Below are positions 56,368-64,000 of a stretch of DNA of 64,000 bases, one piece after another. The DNA comes from JBHGAV01 sp041946685 (GTDB taxonomy: Bacteria; Acidobacteriota; Terriglobia; Bryobacterales; Bryobacteraceae). A program made the translations under genes and the position numbers. Under the pieces are notes generated by a model. That model saw nothing but the letters and a program-made list of their open reading frames with translations. It did no database searches and was not told where the DNA came from. Where the stretch lies: NCBI GenBank assembly GCA_041946685.1, contig JBHGAV010000001.1:62001-126000 (forward strand), in the 5' to 3' direction. Numbering within the stretch: position 1 is the stretch's first letter; every line of letters starts with the position of its first letter.

Positions 56368-59286
56368 CTAGCCGAACAGCCGGTCGAAGTACTCGCGCGT
56401 GCGGGCTTTGATCTGCGCCAGTTCAACGTCCAGCGGCTGGTCGTGCAAATGCTCCGGCGTCCAGCGGCACACCAGGTCCGTCAGGTTGGCCAGTTGGACC
56501 GCCGAGCCCGGCAGGTCCCCCTCGGTGTGCCCCGTGCTCACCCTCAGCCCGTGATCCACCGCCCGGTAAAAGGTCGCCGCATCGCGCAGGAATTCGGCGT
56601 CGGAAGCCTCCAGGTGCCCCATCTTCTCGATCACGTCGATGCGGGCGGGCGTATTGAGCACCTTATAGAAGATCCCGGCCCCCTTCAGCCGCAGGTACAT
56701 CAGGGCGAAATCGATGTCGTAGTAGCCGCCGCGCCCCGCCTTCAATGGATTGCCCGGACCCTGCTCCCTCTCCAGCCTGGCCCGCATCTGCTGGAGCGCC
56801 TTCTTCGACCTGCCCCCCTGCCCGTACCGCCTCCAGTCCACGTCCTGCAGTTCGTGAAGGAATTCGGTGGCCTTCTCCGTGTCCCCAGCCACGGCGCGGG
56901 ACTTCATGTAGGTGATCCCCTCCCACGCCTCGGCCGCCTTCTCGAAGTATTCCTTGTAGCCGGCCACAGACTGAACCAGCGCGCCGGCCCTGCCATTGGG
57001 ACGCAACCGGGTGTCCACCGCGAAGATCACGCCGTAGCCCGTGTAGGCTGTAATCATTTCGATCAGGCGCTCGGCCACCTGAGTCCAGAAGGGCAGTTCC
57101 TCGGAATCCGCATCCGGGACGATGAAGACCAAGTCGGCGTCGCTGGCCAGGTCGAACTCGCGCATGCCAAGCCGCCCCAGCGCGATCGTCATCATCTGGC
57201 TCGCTGGAGCATACGCTGCGCTCTGCGGAGGGCGCGAGGCCGCCACTTGCGCCACGGCCAGCCGGTACGCCGCTCGAATCACATCATCCGCGAGATCAGA
57301 GGTCTTCTCCAGGGTCTCAAAGATGGAAGTGCGCCGGCAGATGCTCTCGCACTGGATGCGGAACATGCGGCGCTGGAAATGGCTCCGGAGCTGGTCCAGG
57401 CCGACGGCATCGGAGATGGCCGTCTCCGGCATCTTATCGAGGCAACGTAGTTCCTCCAGCAGTTCCGGGGTGCGGATCAACTGGTCGGCGAAAAAGGGGC
57501 TGTGCTCGAACAGGTCGAGGACGTCCTCGGCCAGTCCGGGGTCACCGTCCAGCCAGCTCATCCGTTCGGGGTGTGGCAGGACCAATTCCAGGAAATGCTC
57601 GAAATGACGCTGCCCCCTCTGCAATCGCCGCTCGGAGAGCAAGGCCGCAAGCCGCGGAGATCTTTGATCGAGGAATCGGATCAGGTTGCTCGGCCCCGGG
57701 TCGCTGATCCGCTCCGGTGTGTCCTCGACGAGGACCCGCGTGGTGTCGGCTGGTGCGCCGGCGCCGTAGTACATGGGTTGCTGTGCGTGGATGACGCGCG
57801 CGTAGATCTCCTGCACTTCTTCCAGGTGCCTGTTTAGCAGGCGCAGGAGAGAATCCGCTGAAGCCGTCCCGCCCAGCTCCGCGGGAGGCATCTTGCGCGC
57901 CAGCAGTTCGAGCTCCGCCGGATCGCTGGGGAGCATGTGCGTCTGCAAGTCGTTCACGCTCTGGAGGCGATGCTCCAGAATGCGCAGGAACTGGTACGCG
58001 GAAGCCAGCCTGGAGTATTCGCCGTCGGAGAGCAGGCCTTTGTCCCGCAGACGGAACAGCGCGAGAAGGGATCCGCCGTGACGCACCCATGGCTCGCGGC
58101 CGCCGTGGAGACGCTGCAAACACTGCACCAGAAACTCGATATCGCGAATGCCGCCCGGGGCGAGCTTGATGTCCAATCCCGCCTGCCAGCCCTTCCGGGC
58201 CGCCAGTTTCTCGCCGATTCTCTCGCGCGTGGCCGACATCGATTCCACCGCTGAGAAGTCCAGCGTGCTCGAGTAGATGCGAGGCTCGGCCGCCTCCAGA
58301 AGCGCCCGGCCCAAATCACGGTCGCCCGCCGAGACGCGCGCCTTGATCAGCATTTGCAGTTCCCAGTCACGCGCACGGTGCTCGTAGTAGTCCCTGGCGG
58401 CGGCCAGCGAGATGCAAATATCGCCCAGACGCCCTTCCGGCCGGAGCCGCAGGTCCACCCGGTAGCAGCGTCCCTCGGGACTGTAAGCGGACAGCAGCTC
58501 GACGCACCGGCTGGCCAGCTTCCGATAGAACTCGTGGTTCTCGATTACCGACGCTCCGTCGGTTTGGCCGGATCCCTCGTAGAGAAACATCAGGTCGATG
58601 TCGCTGCTGTAATTCAGTTCCCTCCCGCCCAGCTTCCCCAGAGAGAGCACGGCGAAACCGCACGGCGCGGATGAGCCGTCCGGCCTCTGGCACCGAGGCA
58701 TCCCGTGCCTGCGGACCAGATCGGCCTGGATGCGCCGGCAGGTGACTTCAAGGATTGCATCCGCCAGACTGGACAGTTCCTCGGTGATCTCCGCCAGCGT
58801 GCAGTAGCCCTGAACGTCCCGGATCAAGATCCGAAGCAGTTGCTGGCGCCGAAACAGCGCCAGCGATTGCAGCGACGGCGCCGCGGAAGCGTCGGGGTCC
58901 AGAAACTGCTCCCGGTCCAGCAGCCTCTCCAGCCGCTGTTCGTACTCCTCCGCAGCCAGCAGATGATCGAAGTCTTCCGACCGGATCAGATCCAGGAGCC
59001 ACTCGGGCCTTCGCAAGACCGATTCCGACAGGAACACGCTGTAGGAAAACACCGACACCAGGAAGGGCAGGCCCGCCACCGAGGAGGTGAGGCTGTCGAA
59101 TGCGCTGGGGCGCTCTTCCTGCAAGCGTCCCAGCATGTGCACGACGCTGTCCGGGTCGGGAGAAGCCATCAGCAAGGAGCGGATTCCGGTCTGCACCTCG
59201 GGGGACACGGCCGCGGCCAGCCGCGCGAAAGTCACCACGGCTCGCGAGGGATCCTGGAATCTTACTTTCTCGAGGAGGCGCTTCAT
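56368..59286 (-). CDS. glnE: Glutamine synthetase adenylyltransferase/deadenylase GlnE
   Basis: GlnE adds AMP to glutamine synthetase and removes it, tuned by PII proteins. The ATG at 59286 gives 972 residues. Two nucleotidyltransferase domains are clear: the N-terminal adenylyl-removase (ELNYSSDIDLMFLYEGSGQT near 220-240) and the C-terminal adenylyltransferase (EFDLASDADLVFIVPDADSE near 700-720). It lies directly behind glnA, whose product carries the target tyrosine. Confidence 0.95.
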   Translation of the reverse strand: MKRLLEKVRFQDPSRAVVTFARLAAAVSPEVQTGIRSLLMASPDPDSVVHMLGRLQEERPSAFDSLTSSVAGLPFLVSVFSYSVFLSESVLRRPEWLLDLIRSEDFDHLLAAEEYEQRLERLLDREQFLDPDASAAPSLQSLALFRRQQLLRILIRDVQGYCTLAEITEELSSLADAILEVTCRRIQADLVRRHGMPRCQRPDGSSAPCGFAVLSLGKLGGRELNYSSDIDLMFLYEGSGQTDGASVIENHEFYRKLASRCVELLSAYSPEGRCYRVDLRLRPEGRLGDICISLAAARDYYEHRARDWELQMLIKARVSAGDRDLGRALLEAAEPRIYSSTLDFSAVESMSATRERIGEKLAARKGWQAGLDIKLAPGGIRDIEFLVQCLQRLHGGREPWVRHGGSLLALFRLRDKGLLSDGEYSRLASAYQFLRILEHRLQSVNDLQTHMLPSDPAELELLARKMPPAELGGTASADSLLRLLNRHLEEVQEIYARVIHAQQPMYYGAGAPADTTRVLVEDTPERISDPGPSNLIRFLDQRSPRLAALLSERRLQRGQRHFEHFLELVLPHPERMSWLDGDPGLAEDVLDLFEHSPFFADQLIRTPELLEELRCLDKMPETAISDAVGLDQLRSHFQRRMFRIQCESICRRTSIFETLEKTSDLADDVIRAAYRLAVAQVAASRPPQSAAYAPASQMMTIALGRLGMREFDLASDADLVFIVPDADSEELPFWTQVAERLIEMITAYTGYGVIFAVDTRLRPNGRAGALVQSVAGYKEYFEKAAEAWEGITYMKSRAVAGDTEKATEFLHELQDVDWRRYGQGGRSKKALQQMRARLEREQGPGNPLKAGRGGYYDIDFALMYLRLKGAGIFYKVLNTPARIDVIEKMGHLEASDAEFLRDAATFYRAVDHGLRVSTGHTEGDLPGSAVQLANLTDLVCRWTPEHLHDQPLDVELAQIKARTREYFDRLFG

Positions 59287-59316
59287 CGGACGGCGGACAC
59301 ACCACCACCGAGTGAG

Positions 59317-59322
59317 ATTATA
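59317..59322 (-). promoter_or_regulatory. -10 element for glnE
   Basis: On the minus strand the sequence is a perfect TATAAT, 31 bases before the glnE start, without a clear -35. It lies after the glnA hairpin and may give glnE its own transcript. Confidence 0.35.
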
Positions 59323-59341
59323 GCGTGCCGCCACAGGGAAC

Positions 59342-59365
59342 CGGGGCCGGGCAAAGCCGGCCCCG
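59342..59365 (-). terminator. Hairpin after glnA
   Basis: GGGGCCGG (59343-59350) and CCGGCCCC (59357-59364) form a perfect 8-bp stem with a 6-base loop, extended by C59342/G59365. No T-tract follows on the minus strand, so it may attenuate rather than stop transcription into glnE. Confidence 0.5.
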
Positions 59366-59380
59366 CAAGGTGAGTACTTC

Positions 59381-60790
59381 CTAAATGTCGTAGTACAGGG
59401 CGAACTCGTACGGGTGCGGGCGCAGCCGGACGGCGTCCGCTTCGTTCTTGCGCTTGTAGTTGATGAAGCTCTCGAGCAGCTCCTCGGTGAACACGTCGCC
59501 TTTGAGCAGGAAGTCGTGATCGCTCTCGATGCAGTCCAGCGCTTCCTCCAATGAGGCCGGCATCGAAGGAACGTTCTTCATCTCCTCGGGCGACAGATCG
59601 TAGATGTCCTTGTCGAGAGGCTCGCCCGGATCGATTTTGTTGAGCACGCCATCCAGGCCGGCCATCACCATCGACGCGAAGGCCAGATACGGATTCGCCG
59701 ACGGGTCCGGCGGCCGGAACTCAACTCGCTTGGCCTTGGGGCTGGCCGAATACATCGGAATCCGGCATGCCGCACTGCGATTGCGGCGCGAATACGCCAG
59801 GTTCACCGGAGCCTCGTAGCCCGGCACCAGGCGCTTGTAGCTGTTGGTGGTCGGAGCGATGATGGCCGAAAGCGCCCGGGCGTGCTTCAGGAGGCCGCCG
59901 ATGTACCACAGGCCCAACTGGCTGAATCCGGCGTACCCATCGCCCGCGAACAACGCTTTGCCGTTCTTCCAAAGGCTCTGGTGGACGTGCATGCCGCTGC
60001 CGTTGTCGGCGAATAGCGGCTTGGGCATGAAGGTCACGGTCTTGCCGTACTGGTAGGCCACGTTGCGGACCACATACTTGAACAAGGTCATGTTGTCCGC
60101 CGACTTAAGCAGCGTGTCGAATCTCTGATCGATTTCAGCCTGGCCGCCCGTCGCCACTTCGTGGTGATGACACTCGATGTTCAGGCCGCACTTCTGCATG
60201 GTCTGGACCATCTCGCTGCGCAGATCCTGATAGTGGTCGGTCGGCGGAACGGGGAAGTATCCCTCCTTGTAACGCGGCCGGTACCCGAGGTTGTCCTTCT
60301 CGCGGCCCGAGTTCCAGCGTCCTTCCTCGGCGTCGATGAAGTAGAAGCCACAGTGTTCGTTCTGATCGAAGCGGATGTTATCGAAAATGAAGAACTCCGC
60401 TTCCGCTCCGAAGTAAGCCGTGTCTGCGACCCCGCTGCTCTTCAGGTACATTTCCGCCTTCTTGGCGATCCACCGCGGGTCCCTCTCGTAGTGCTGGCGG
60501 GTGATCGGATCGACCACATCGGCGAGCATCACCAGCGTCGGAGTCTCGGCGAACGGGTCCATGAAAAAGGCGGTCGGGTCGGGGAGCAACAGCATGTCGC
60601 TCTCGTTGATCACGGCCCAGCCGCGGATGCTGGAGCCGTCAAACCCGAATCCCTCCTCGAAGGACGACTCCTCGAGTTCGTGAATCGGATAGGAAACATG
60701 GTGGGACAATCCGGGCAGATCGGTAAAGCGGATGTCAACCTGCTTGGCGTCGTTCTTCTTAGCGAATTCCAATACTTCTTTCGGGGTCAT
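59381..60790 (-). CDS. glnA: Glutamine synthetase type I
   Basis: It joins ammonia to glutamate with ATP. The 469-residue product has the GSI motifs FGFDGSSIRGWAVI near 50, NIECHHHEVATGGQAEIDQR in the middle and KPLFADNGSGMHVHQSLWKN. The adenylylation tyrosine is Tyr397 in KDIYDLSPEE, the same number as in the enterobacterial enzyme, so control by GlnE is expected. GGAGGACAG precedes the ATG at 60790. Confidence 0.97.
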   Translation of the reverse strand: MTPKEVLEFAKKNDAKQVDIRFTDLPGLSHHVSYPIHELEESSFEEGFGFDGSSIRGWAVINESDMLLLPDPTAFFMDPFAETPTLVMLADVVDPITRQHYERDPRWIAKKAEMYLKSSGVADTAYFGAEAEFFIFDNIRFDQNEHCGFYFIDAEEGRWNSGREKDNLGYRPRYKEGYFPVPPTDHYQDLRSEMVQTMQKCGLNIECHHHEVATGGQAEIDQRFDTLLKSADNMTLFKYVVRNVAYQYGKTVTFMPKPLFADNGSGMHVHQSLWKNGKALFAGDGYAGFSQLGLWYIGGLLKHARALSAIIAPTTNSYKRLVPGYEAPVNLAYSRRNRSAACRIPMYSASPKAKRVEFRPPDPSANPYLAFASMVMAGLDGVLNKIDPGEPLDKDIYDLSPEEMKNVPSMPASLEEALDCIESDHDFLLKGDVFTEELLESFINYKRKNEADAVRLRPHPYEFALYYDI

Positions 60791-60806
60791 CTGTCCTCCG
60801 TGGATG

Positions 60807-60840
60807 ATTCCGACTACAATGAGTCTCTTGATATCGGAAT
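60807..60840. other. Inverted repeat in the glnA leader
   Basis: ATTCCGA (60807-60813) and TCGGAAT (60834-60840) are a perfect 7-base inverted repeat across 20 bases. It lies between the glnA start and its -10 in an AT-richer gap. It could be an operator or a leader RNA hairpin. Confidence 0.35.
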
Positions 60841-60849
60841 TTGACTTCA

Positions 60850-60879
60850 AGGATAGCGGAGCCTCAAAAGGGGGGTCAA
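60850..60879 (-). promoter_or_regulatory. Sigma-70-type promoter for glnA
   Basis: On the minus strand TTGACC (60879-60874), 18 bases and TATCCT (60855-60850) fit a housekeeping promoter with 5/6 and 4/6 matches. The leader would be about 53 bases and would include the ATTCCGA inverted repeat. Confidence 0.4.
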
Positions 60880-60937
60880 ATAGAAAATAGTGATGAGGCC
60901 CGAAACATTCCTGAATGAGGATAAGGCCTGATATATC

Positions 60938-62260
60938 ATGGGCGAACAGCAGATCAGCCTGGACTTCGGGCCCGAACGCCGCGTCTTCAAAGTCGCCGAG
61001 CTGAACGCCGAAATCCGCGCGCTTCTCGACAGCCGTTTTCAGGACATTTGGGTGGCCGGCGAGATCTCCGGGGTCAAGCTCGCCGCAAGCGGCCACTACT
61101 ACTTCACCCTTAAGGACGAACAGGCCCAGCTCCGCTGCGTGTGTTTCCGTGCCTCCGCCCGCTACCTCAGGTTCAAGCCGCAGGATGGAATCGCCGTGCT
61201 GGCCCGGGGCCGCATTGATGTCTACGAGCCGCGGGGCGAGTATCAGCTCCTGGTCGAAGCCATCGAACCTCAGGGATTTGGCGCGCTCCAGTTGGCCTTC
61301 GAGCAGTTGAAGAAGAGACTTGCCGGCGAGGGGCTGTTCGACCCGCAACGAAAGCGTCCCTTGCCCAGGCTACCGGAACGCATCGGCATAGTGACGTCGC
61401 CTTCGGGGGCCGTTATCCGCGACATGCTTCAGATCCTCCAGCGCCGCTTTCCGGGGCTGCACATCCGGCTCTATCCGGCCCAGGTGCAGGGAGCCGGATC
61501 CATCGAAGAGGTAGTCGCGGGTATTGACTGGTTCAGCCAGTCCGGCTGGCCCGACGTGGTGATCGTGGCGCGGGGCGGAGGATCGCTCGAGGACCTGTGG
61601 ACCTTCAACGAGGAGGCGGTCGCGAGGGCCATCGCCCGCTCCGCCGTCCCTATCGTTTCCGCTGTTGGGCACGAGACCGACGTTACCATCGCCGACTTCG
61701 TCGCCGACCTGCGAGCCCCCACGCCCTCCGCCGCGGCCGAACTGGTTGTGTGCACCAGGGAGCAGCTTGCCGATCAGATCGATGGCGTGGTTGCCAGGCT
61801 GGAGAGGGAGGTGCGCTTTCGGCTGGCCGATGCCGCGCGCCGTCTTCATCAACTGGCCATCGAGCGGGCAGCCTCCGTTCTGCGGCGCTCGCTCGGACGG
61901 CGGATGCAGCGTGTGGACGACCTCGATTACCGGCTGCGAAGCCTCGACCCGCGTCACCGCCTGGCCGCGGCGCGGCGCCGCCAGTTGCTGGCGTGGACTG
62001 CCCTCTGCGATCGCGTCCGGCTCGCGGCGCTTCGCGCGCGCGCGAAGCTCGACTCCGTTTCCGTCCGCCTGGCCGCCTTGAGCCCGCTTGGCATTCTGGA
62101 ACGAGGCTACGCGATCGTCCAGGACGATGCGGGACGGATCGTGAAGAACGCAGCGGACGCCCCGCCGAAGACAATGCTCGACCTACGCCTGGCCCAGGGC
62201 CGGCTGCGCGCCCGGGTGACCCGGGCTATTCCAGCCGGTAGTTCGGAGCTTCCTTCGTGA
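60938..62260 (+). CDS. xseA: Exodeoxyribonuclease VII large subunit
   Basis: XseA with XseB degrades single-stranded DNA. The 440-residue product has the N-terminal OB fold (ISGVKLAASGHYYFTLKDEQ), the catalytic core (RIGIVTSPSGAVIRDMLQIL and VVIVARGGGSLEDLWTFNEE) and a long C-terminal coiled coil. The usual small-subunit gene xseB is not next to it. The last 35 bases overlap the convergent guaB gene. Confidence 0.95.
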   Translation: MGEQQISLDFGPERRVFKVAELNAEIRALLDSRFQDIWVAGEISGVKLAASGHYYFTLKDEQAQLRCVCFRASARYLRFKPQDGIAVLARGRIDVYEPRGEYQLLVEAIEPQGFGALQLAFEQLKKRLAGEGLFDPQRKRPLPRLPERIGIVTSPSGAVIRDMLQILQRRFPGLHIRLYPAQVQGAGSIEEVVAGIDWFSQSGWPDVVIVARGGGSLEDLWTFNEEAVARAIARSAVPIVSAVGHETDVTIADFVADLRAPTPSAAAELVVCTREQLADQIDGVVARLEREVRFRLADAARRLHQLAIERAASVLRRSLGRRMQRVDDLDYRLRSLDPRHRLAAARRRQLLAWTALCDRVRLAALRARAKLDSVSVRLAALSPLGILERGYAIVQDDAGRIVKNAADAPPKTMLDLRLAQGRLRARVTRAIPAGSSELPS

Positions 62261-63680
62261 TGATGACGTCGTGGACGTGGCTCTCGCGCAGGCCTGCGGC
62301 CGTGATGCGCAGAAACCGCGCCTTCTCCTGAAGCTCGGCGATCGTGGCGCAGCCGCAGTAGCCCATCCCGGACTTCAGGCCGCCCACCAACTGGTACACC
62401 AGATCGGCCAGCGGGCCTTTGTAAGGCACCCGGCCCTCAATTCCTTCCGGAACCAGTTTGGAGTTGGGGTCCTGCGCATACCGGTCGCTGGAGCCCTGAC
62501 TCATGGCGGCCATCGAGCCCATACCCCGGTAGCTCTTGAAGGTGCGGCCCTGGTACAGGATCGTCTCCCCGGGGCTCTCGTCGGTTCCGGCGAACAGGCT
62601 CCCGATCATCACGCTGGCCGCGCCCGCCGCAATGGCCTTGGTAATGTCCCCCGAGAACTTGATGCCCCCGTCGGAGATGACGGGAACGCCCGCGTCGCGC
62701 GCCGCTCGGGCCGCTTCGACAATCGCCGTGATCTGCGGGACGCCGGCGCCGGAGACCACGCGCGTCGTGCAGATGGAGCCGGGCCCGACGCCCACTTTGA
62801 TTCCATCCACGCCCAGGCGGATCAAATCGCGCGCCCCCTCGTACGTCGCCACGTTTCCCGCGATAAGGTCCACGTCCGGCAGGGCCTTCTTGATGGCGGC
62901 TGCCGCCTCAAGGACTCGCTCGCTGTGGCCGTGTGCCGTATCGATGGCCAGCACGTCCACCTTCTTCGCCACCAGTTCCTGGGCTCGCTCCAGGAAGTCG
63001 CTGCCCGACCCGATCGCGGCGGCCACCCGCAAGCGCCCCTGGTCGTCCTTGGCGGCGTTGGGGTACTTGAGCTTCTTCTGGATATCCTTGACCGTGATCA
63101 GCCCTTTGAGGTTGTACTGTTCGTCGACGACCAGCAGTTTCTCCACCCGGTGGCGGTGCAGAATCGCCTGGGCATCCTCCAAGGTCGTGCCGACCGGCAC
63201 GGTGATCAGGTTCTCCTTCGTCATCACGTCGGAGATGGGCAGGTCGAAGCGCGTCTCGAAGCGCAGGTCGCGATTGGTGAGAATCCCGACCAGCTTGCCG
63301 CCCTTGGTCACCGGGACGCCCGAGATCCGGAAGCGCTTCATCAGTTCCAACGCCTCGTAAATCTTCCGGTCCGGGTCGATCGTCACCGGGTCCACGATCA
63401 TGCCGCTCTCACTGCGCTTGACGCGATCCACCTCCTCCGCCTGCTTGGCGATGGACATGTTGCGGTGTATGATTCCGATCCCGCCCTGTTGCGCCAGAGC
63501 GATGGCCATGTGCGATTCCGTCACCGTGTCCATGGCCGAACTGACTATGGGTATGTTGATGGCGATGCGGCGGGTCAGTCGCGTTCGGGTGTCGGCCTCC
63601 GCCGGCAGCACGGCGCTGCGCGCCGGGAGAAGGAGTACGTCATCGAAGGTAAGACCTTCGGGAATGCTTTCCGGGACCAT
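62226..63680 (-). CDS. guaB: IMP dehydrogenase GuaB
   Basis: GuaB oxidises IMP to XMP, the first step to GMP. The ATG at 63680 fits the conserved start (GLTFDDVLLLPARSAVLP) and gives 484 residues. The two CBS domains are at about 95-210 (MIVDPVTIDPDRKIYEALEL). The catalytic Cys304 lies in GPGSICTTRVVSGAGVPQ. It is probably cotranscribed with the DUF3467 gene 22 bases upstream. Confidence 0.96.
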   Translation of the reverse strand: MVPESIPEGLTFDDVLLLPARSAVLPAEADTRTRLTRRIAINIPIVSSAMDTVTESHMAIALAQQGGIGIIHRNMSIAKQAEEVDRVKRSESGMIVDPVTIDPDRKIYEALELMKRFRISGVPVTKGGKLVGILTNRDLRFETRFDLPISDVMTKENLITVPVGTTLEDAQAILHRHRVEKLLVVDEQYNLKGLITVKDIQKKLKYPNAAKDDQGRLRVAAAIGSGSDFLERAQELVAKKVDVLAIDTAHGHSERVLEAAAAIKKALPDVDLIAGNVATYEGARDLIRLGVDGIKVGVGPGSICTTRVVSGAGVPQITAIVEAARAARDAGVPVISDGGIKFSGDITKAIAAGAASVMIGSLFAGTDESPGETILYQGRTFKSYRGMGSMAAMSQGSSDRYAQDPNSKLVPEGIEGRVPYKGPLADLVYQLVGGLKSGMGYCGCATIAELQEKARFLRITAAGLRESHVHDVIITKEAPNYRLE

Positions 63681-63702
63681 AGGGGATGATCTTTCAATGA
63701 TA

Positions 63703-63996
63703 CTACTGAATAGTGGCTTCCCCGGCTCTGGCCTCCAGCTTGATCTCTCCAAAAGTCGCCTCGTACTGCTGGATGTTCTGTTGCAGAAGGTTCGAAAGCG
63801 CCTTGGCCTGCTGTGGGCTCAGGTAGATGCCCTGAAAACTGCGGATCGTTACGCTGTCAGGCGCGGTTTGGTTGATCGTGCCAAAAACAAGGAAGAAATC
63901 CCAGAGATTCATCCGAACCTGGACGCTGTTGGCATAGCTGTCCCGGTAGTCGGGCGACGTCGACAACTGGATCTTCGGTGGATTCATGGGGGTCAT
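63703..63996 (-). CDS. DUF3467 protein
   Basis: This 97-residue protein of the DUF3467 family has unknown function. Conserved parts are DYRDSYANSVQVRMNLWDFF and IYLSPQQAKALSNLLQQNIQ. It has no signal or membrane segment. The ATG at 63996 is near the window edge, so its ribosome-binding site is outside; an ATG at 63987 is an alternative. It lies 22 bases upstream of guaB. Confidence 0.85.
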   Translation of the reverse strand: MTPMNPPKIQLSTSPDYRDSYANSVQVRMNLWDFFLVFGTINQTAPDSVTIRSFQGIYLSPQQAKALSNLLQQNIQQYEATFGEIKLEARAGEATIQ

Positions 63997-64000
63997 GGAA

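Overview
The window is a high-GC, densely coded bacterial chromosome segment with a double membrane implied by a TonB-dependent receptor, flagellar P- and L-ring genes and many signal peptides. The Oar-like TonB receptor with an N-terminal carboxypeptidase-regulatory domain, the companion secreted protein with the same kind of repeats, the GH67 alpha-glucuronidase and the gene style suggest an Acidobacteriota member, probably near Bryobacter/Solibacter. That assignment is an inference from gene content. No tRNA, rRNA, CRISPR array, insertion sequence or prophage is visible, and no gap between genes exceeds 300 bases.

Bases 1-33867 are one large flagellar locus. It holds the filament and cap (fliC partial, fliD), the rod, MS ring and export ATPase genes (flgB-flgC-fliE-fliF-fliG-fliH-fliI-fliJ), an uncharacterised small gene and a cyclophilin. 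Next come a secreted lytic transglycosylase, flaG-fliS, and a leftward block flgF-flgG-flgA-flgH-flgI-flgJ. A rightward block follows: fliK-flgD-flgE-fliN-fliO-fliP-fliQ-fliR-flhB-flhA-flhF-fliA-fliN/fliY-like-DUF2802-like. A FleQ/FlbD-like sigma-54 activator reads leftward, and flgM-flgN-like-flgK-flgL closes the locus. Together these encode most of the basal body, hook, filament, export gate, sigma-28 and its anti-sigma factor. fliM, fliL, motA/motB, flhG and chemotaxis genes are not in the window.

The most notable regulatory structure is at 30599-30704. Two near-consensus sigma-28 promoters stand back to back, one for the FleQ-like activator and one for flgM-flgK-flgL, with a perfect 13-bp palindrome midway between them. 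A third sigma-28-type promoter with a related -10 precedes flaG-fliS. This suggests a circuit in which FliA drives the sigma-54 activator, so the activator may not sit at the top of the hierarchy.

Bases 33910-49894 hold housekeeping and envelope genes: a VOC-fold protein, an orotate-phosphoribosyltransferase-like gene behind a polyprenyl-phosphate sugar transferase, a secreted GH67 alpha-glucuronidase, a small membrane protein, succinate dehydrogenase in the order A-C-D-B, tsaD-mrp head to head with queA-mscS, a polytopic membrane protein and an OPT-family transporter.

Bases 50066-63996 hold the TonB receptor and its carboxypeptidase-regulatory-domain companion, an aldehyde dehydrogenase, and the glutamine synthetase pair glnA-glnE. 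These are followed by xseA, guaB and a DUF3467 gene that runs to the window edge.
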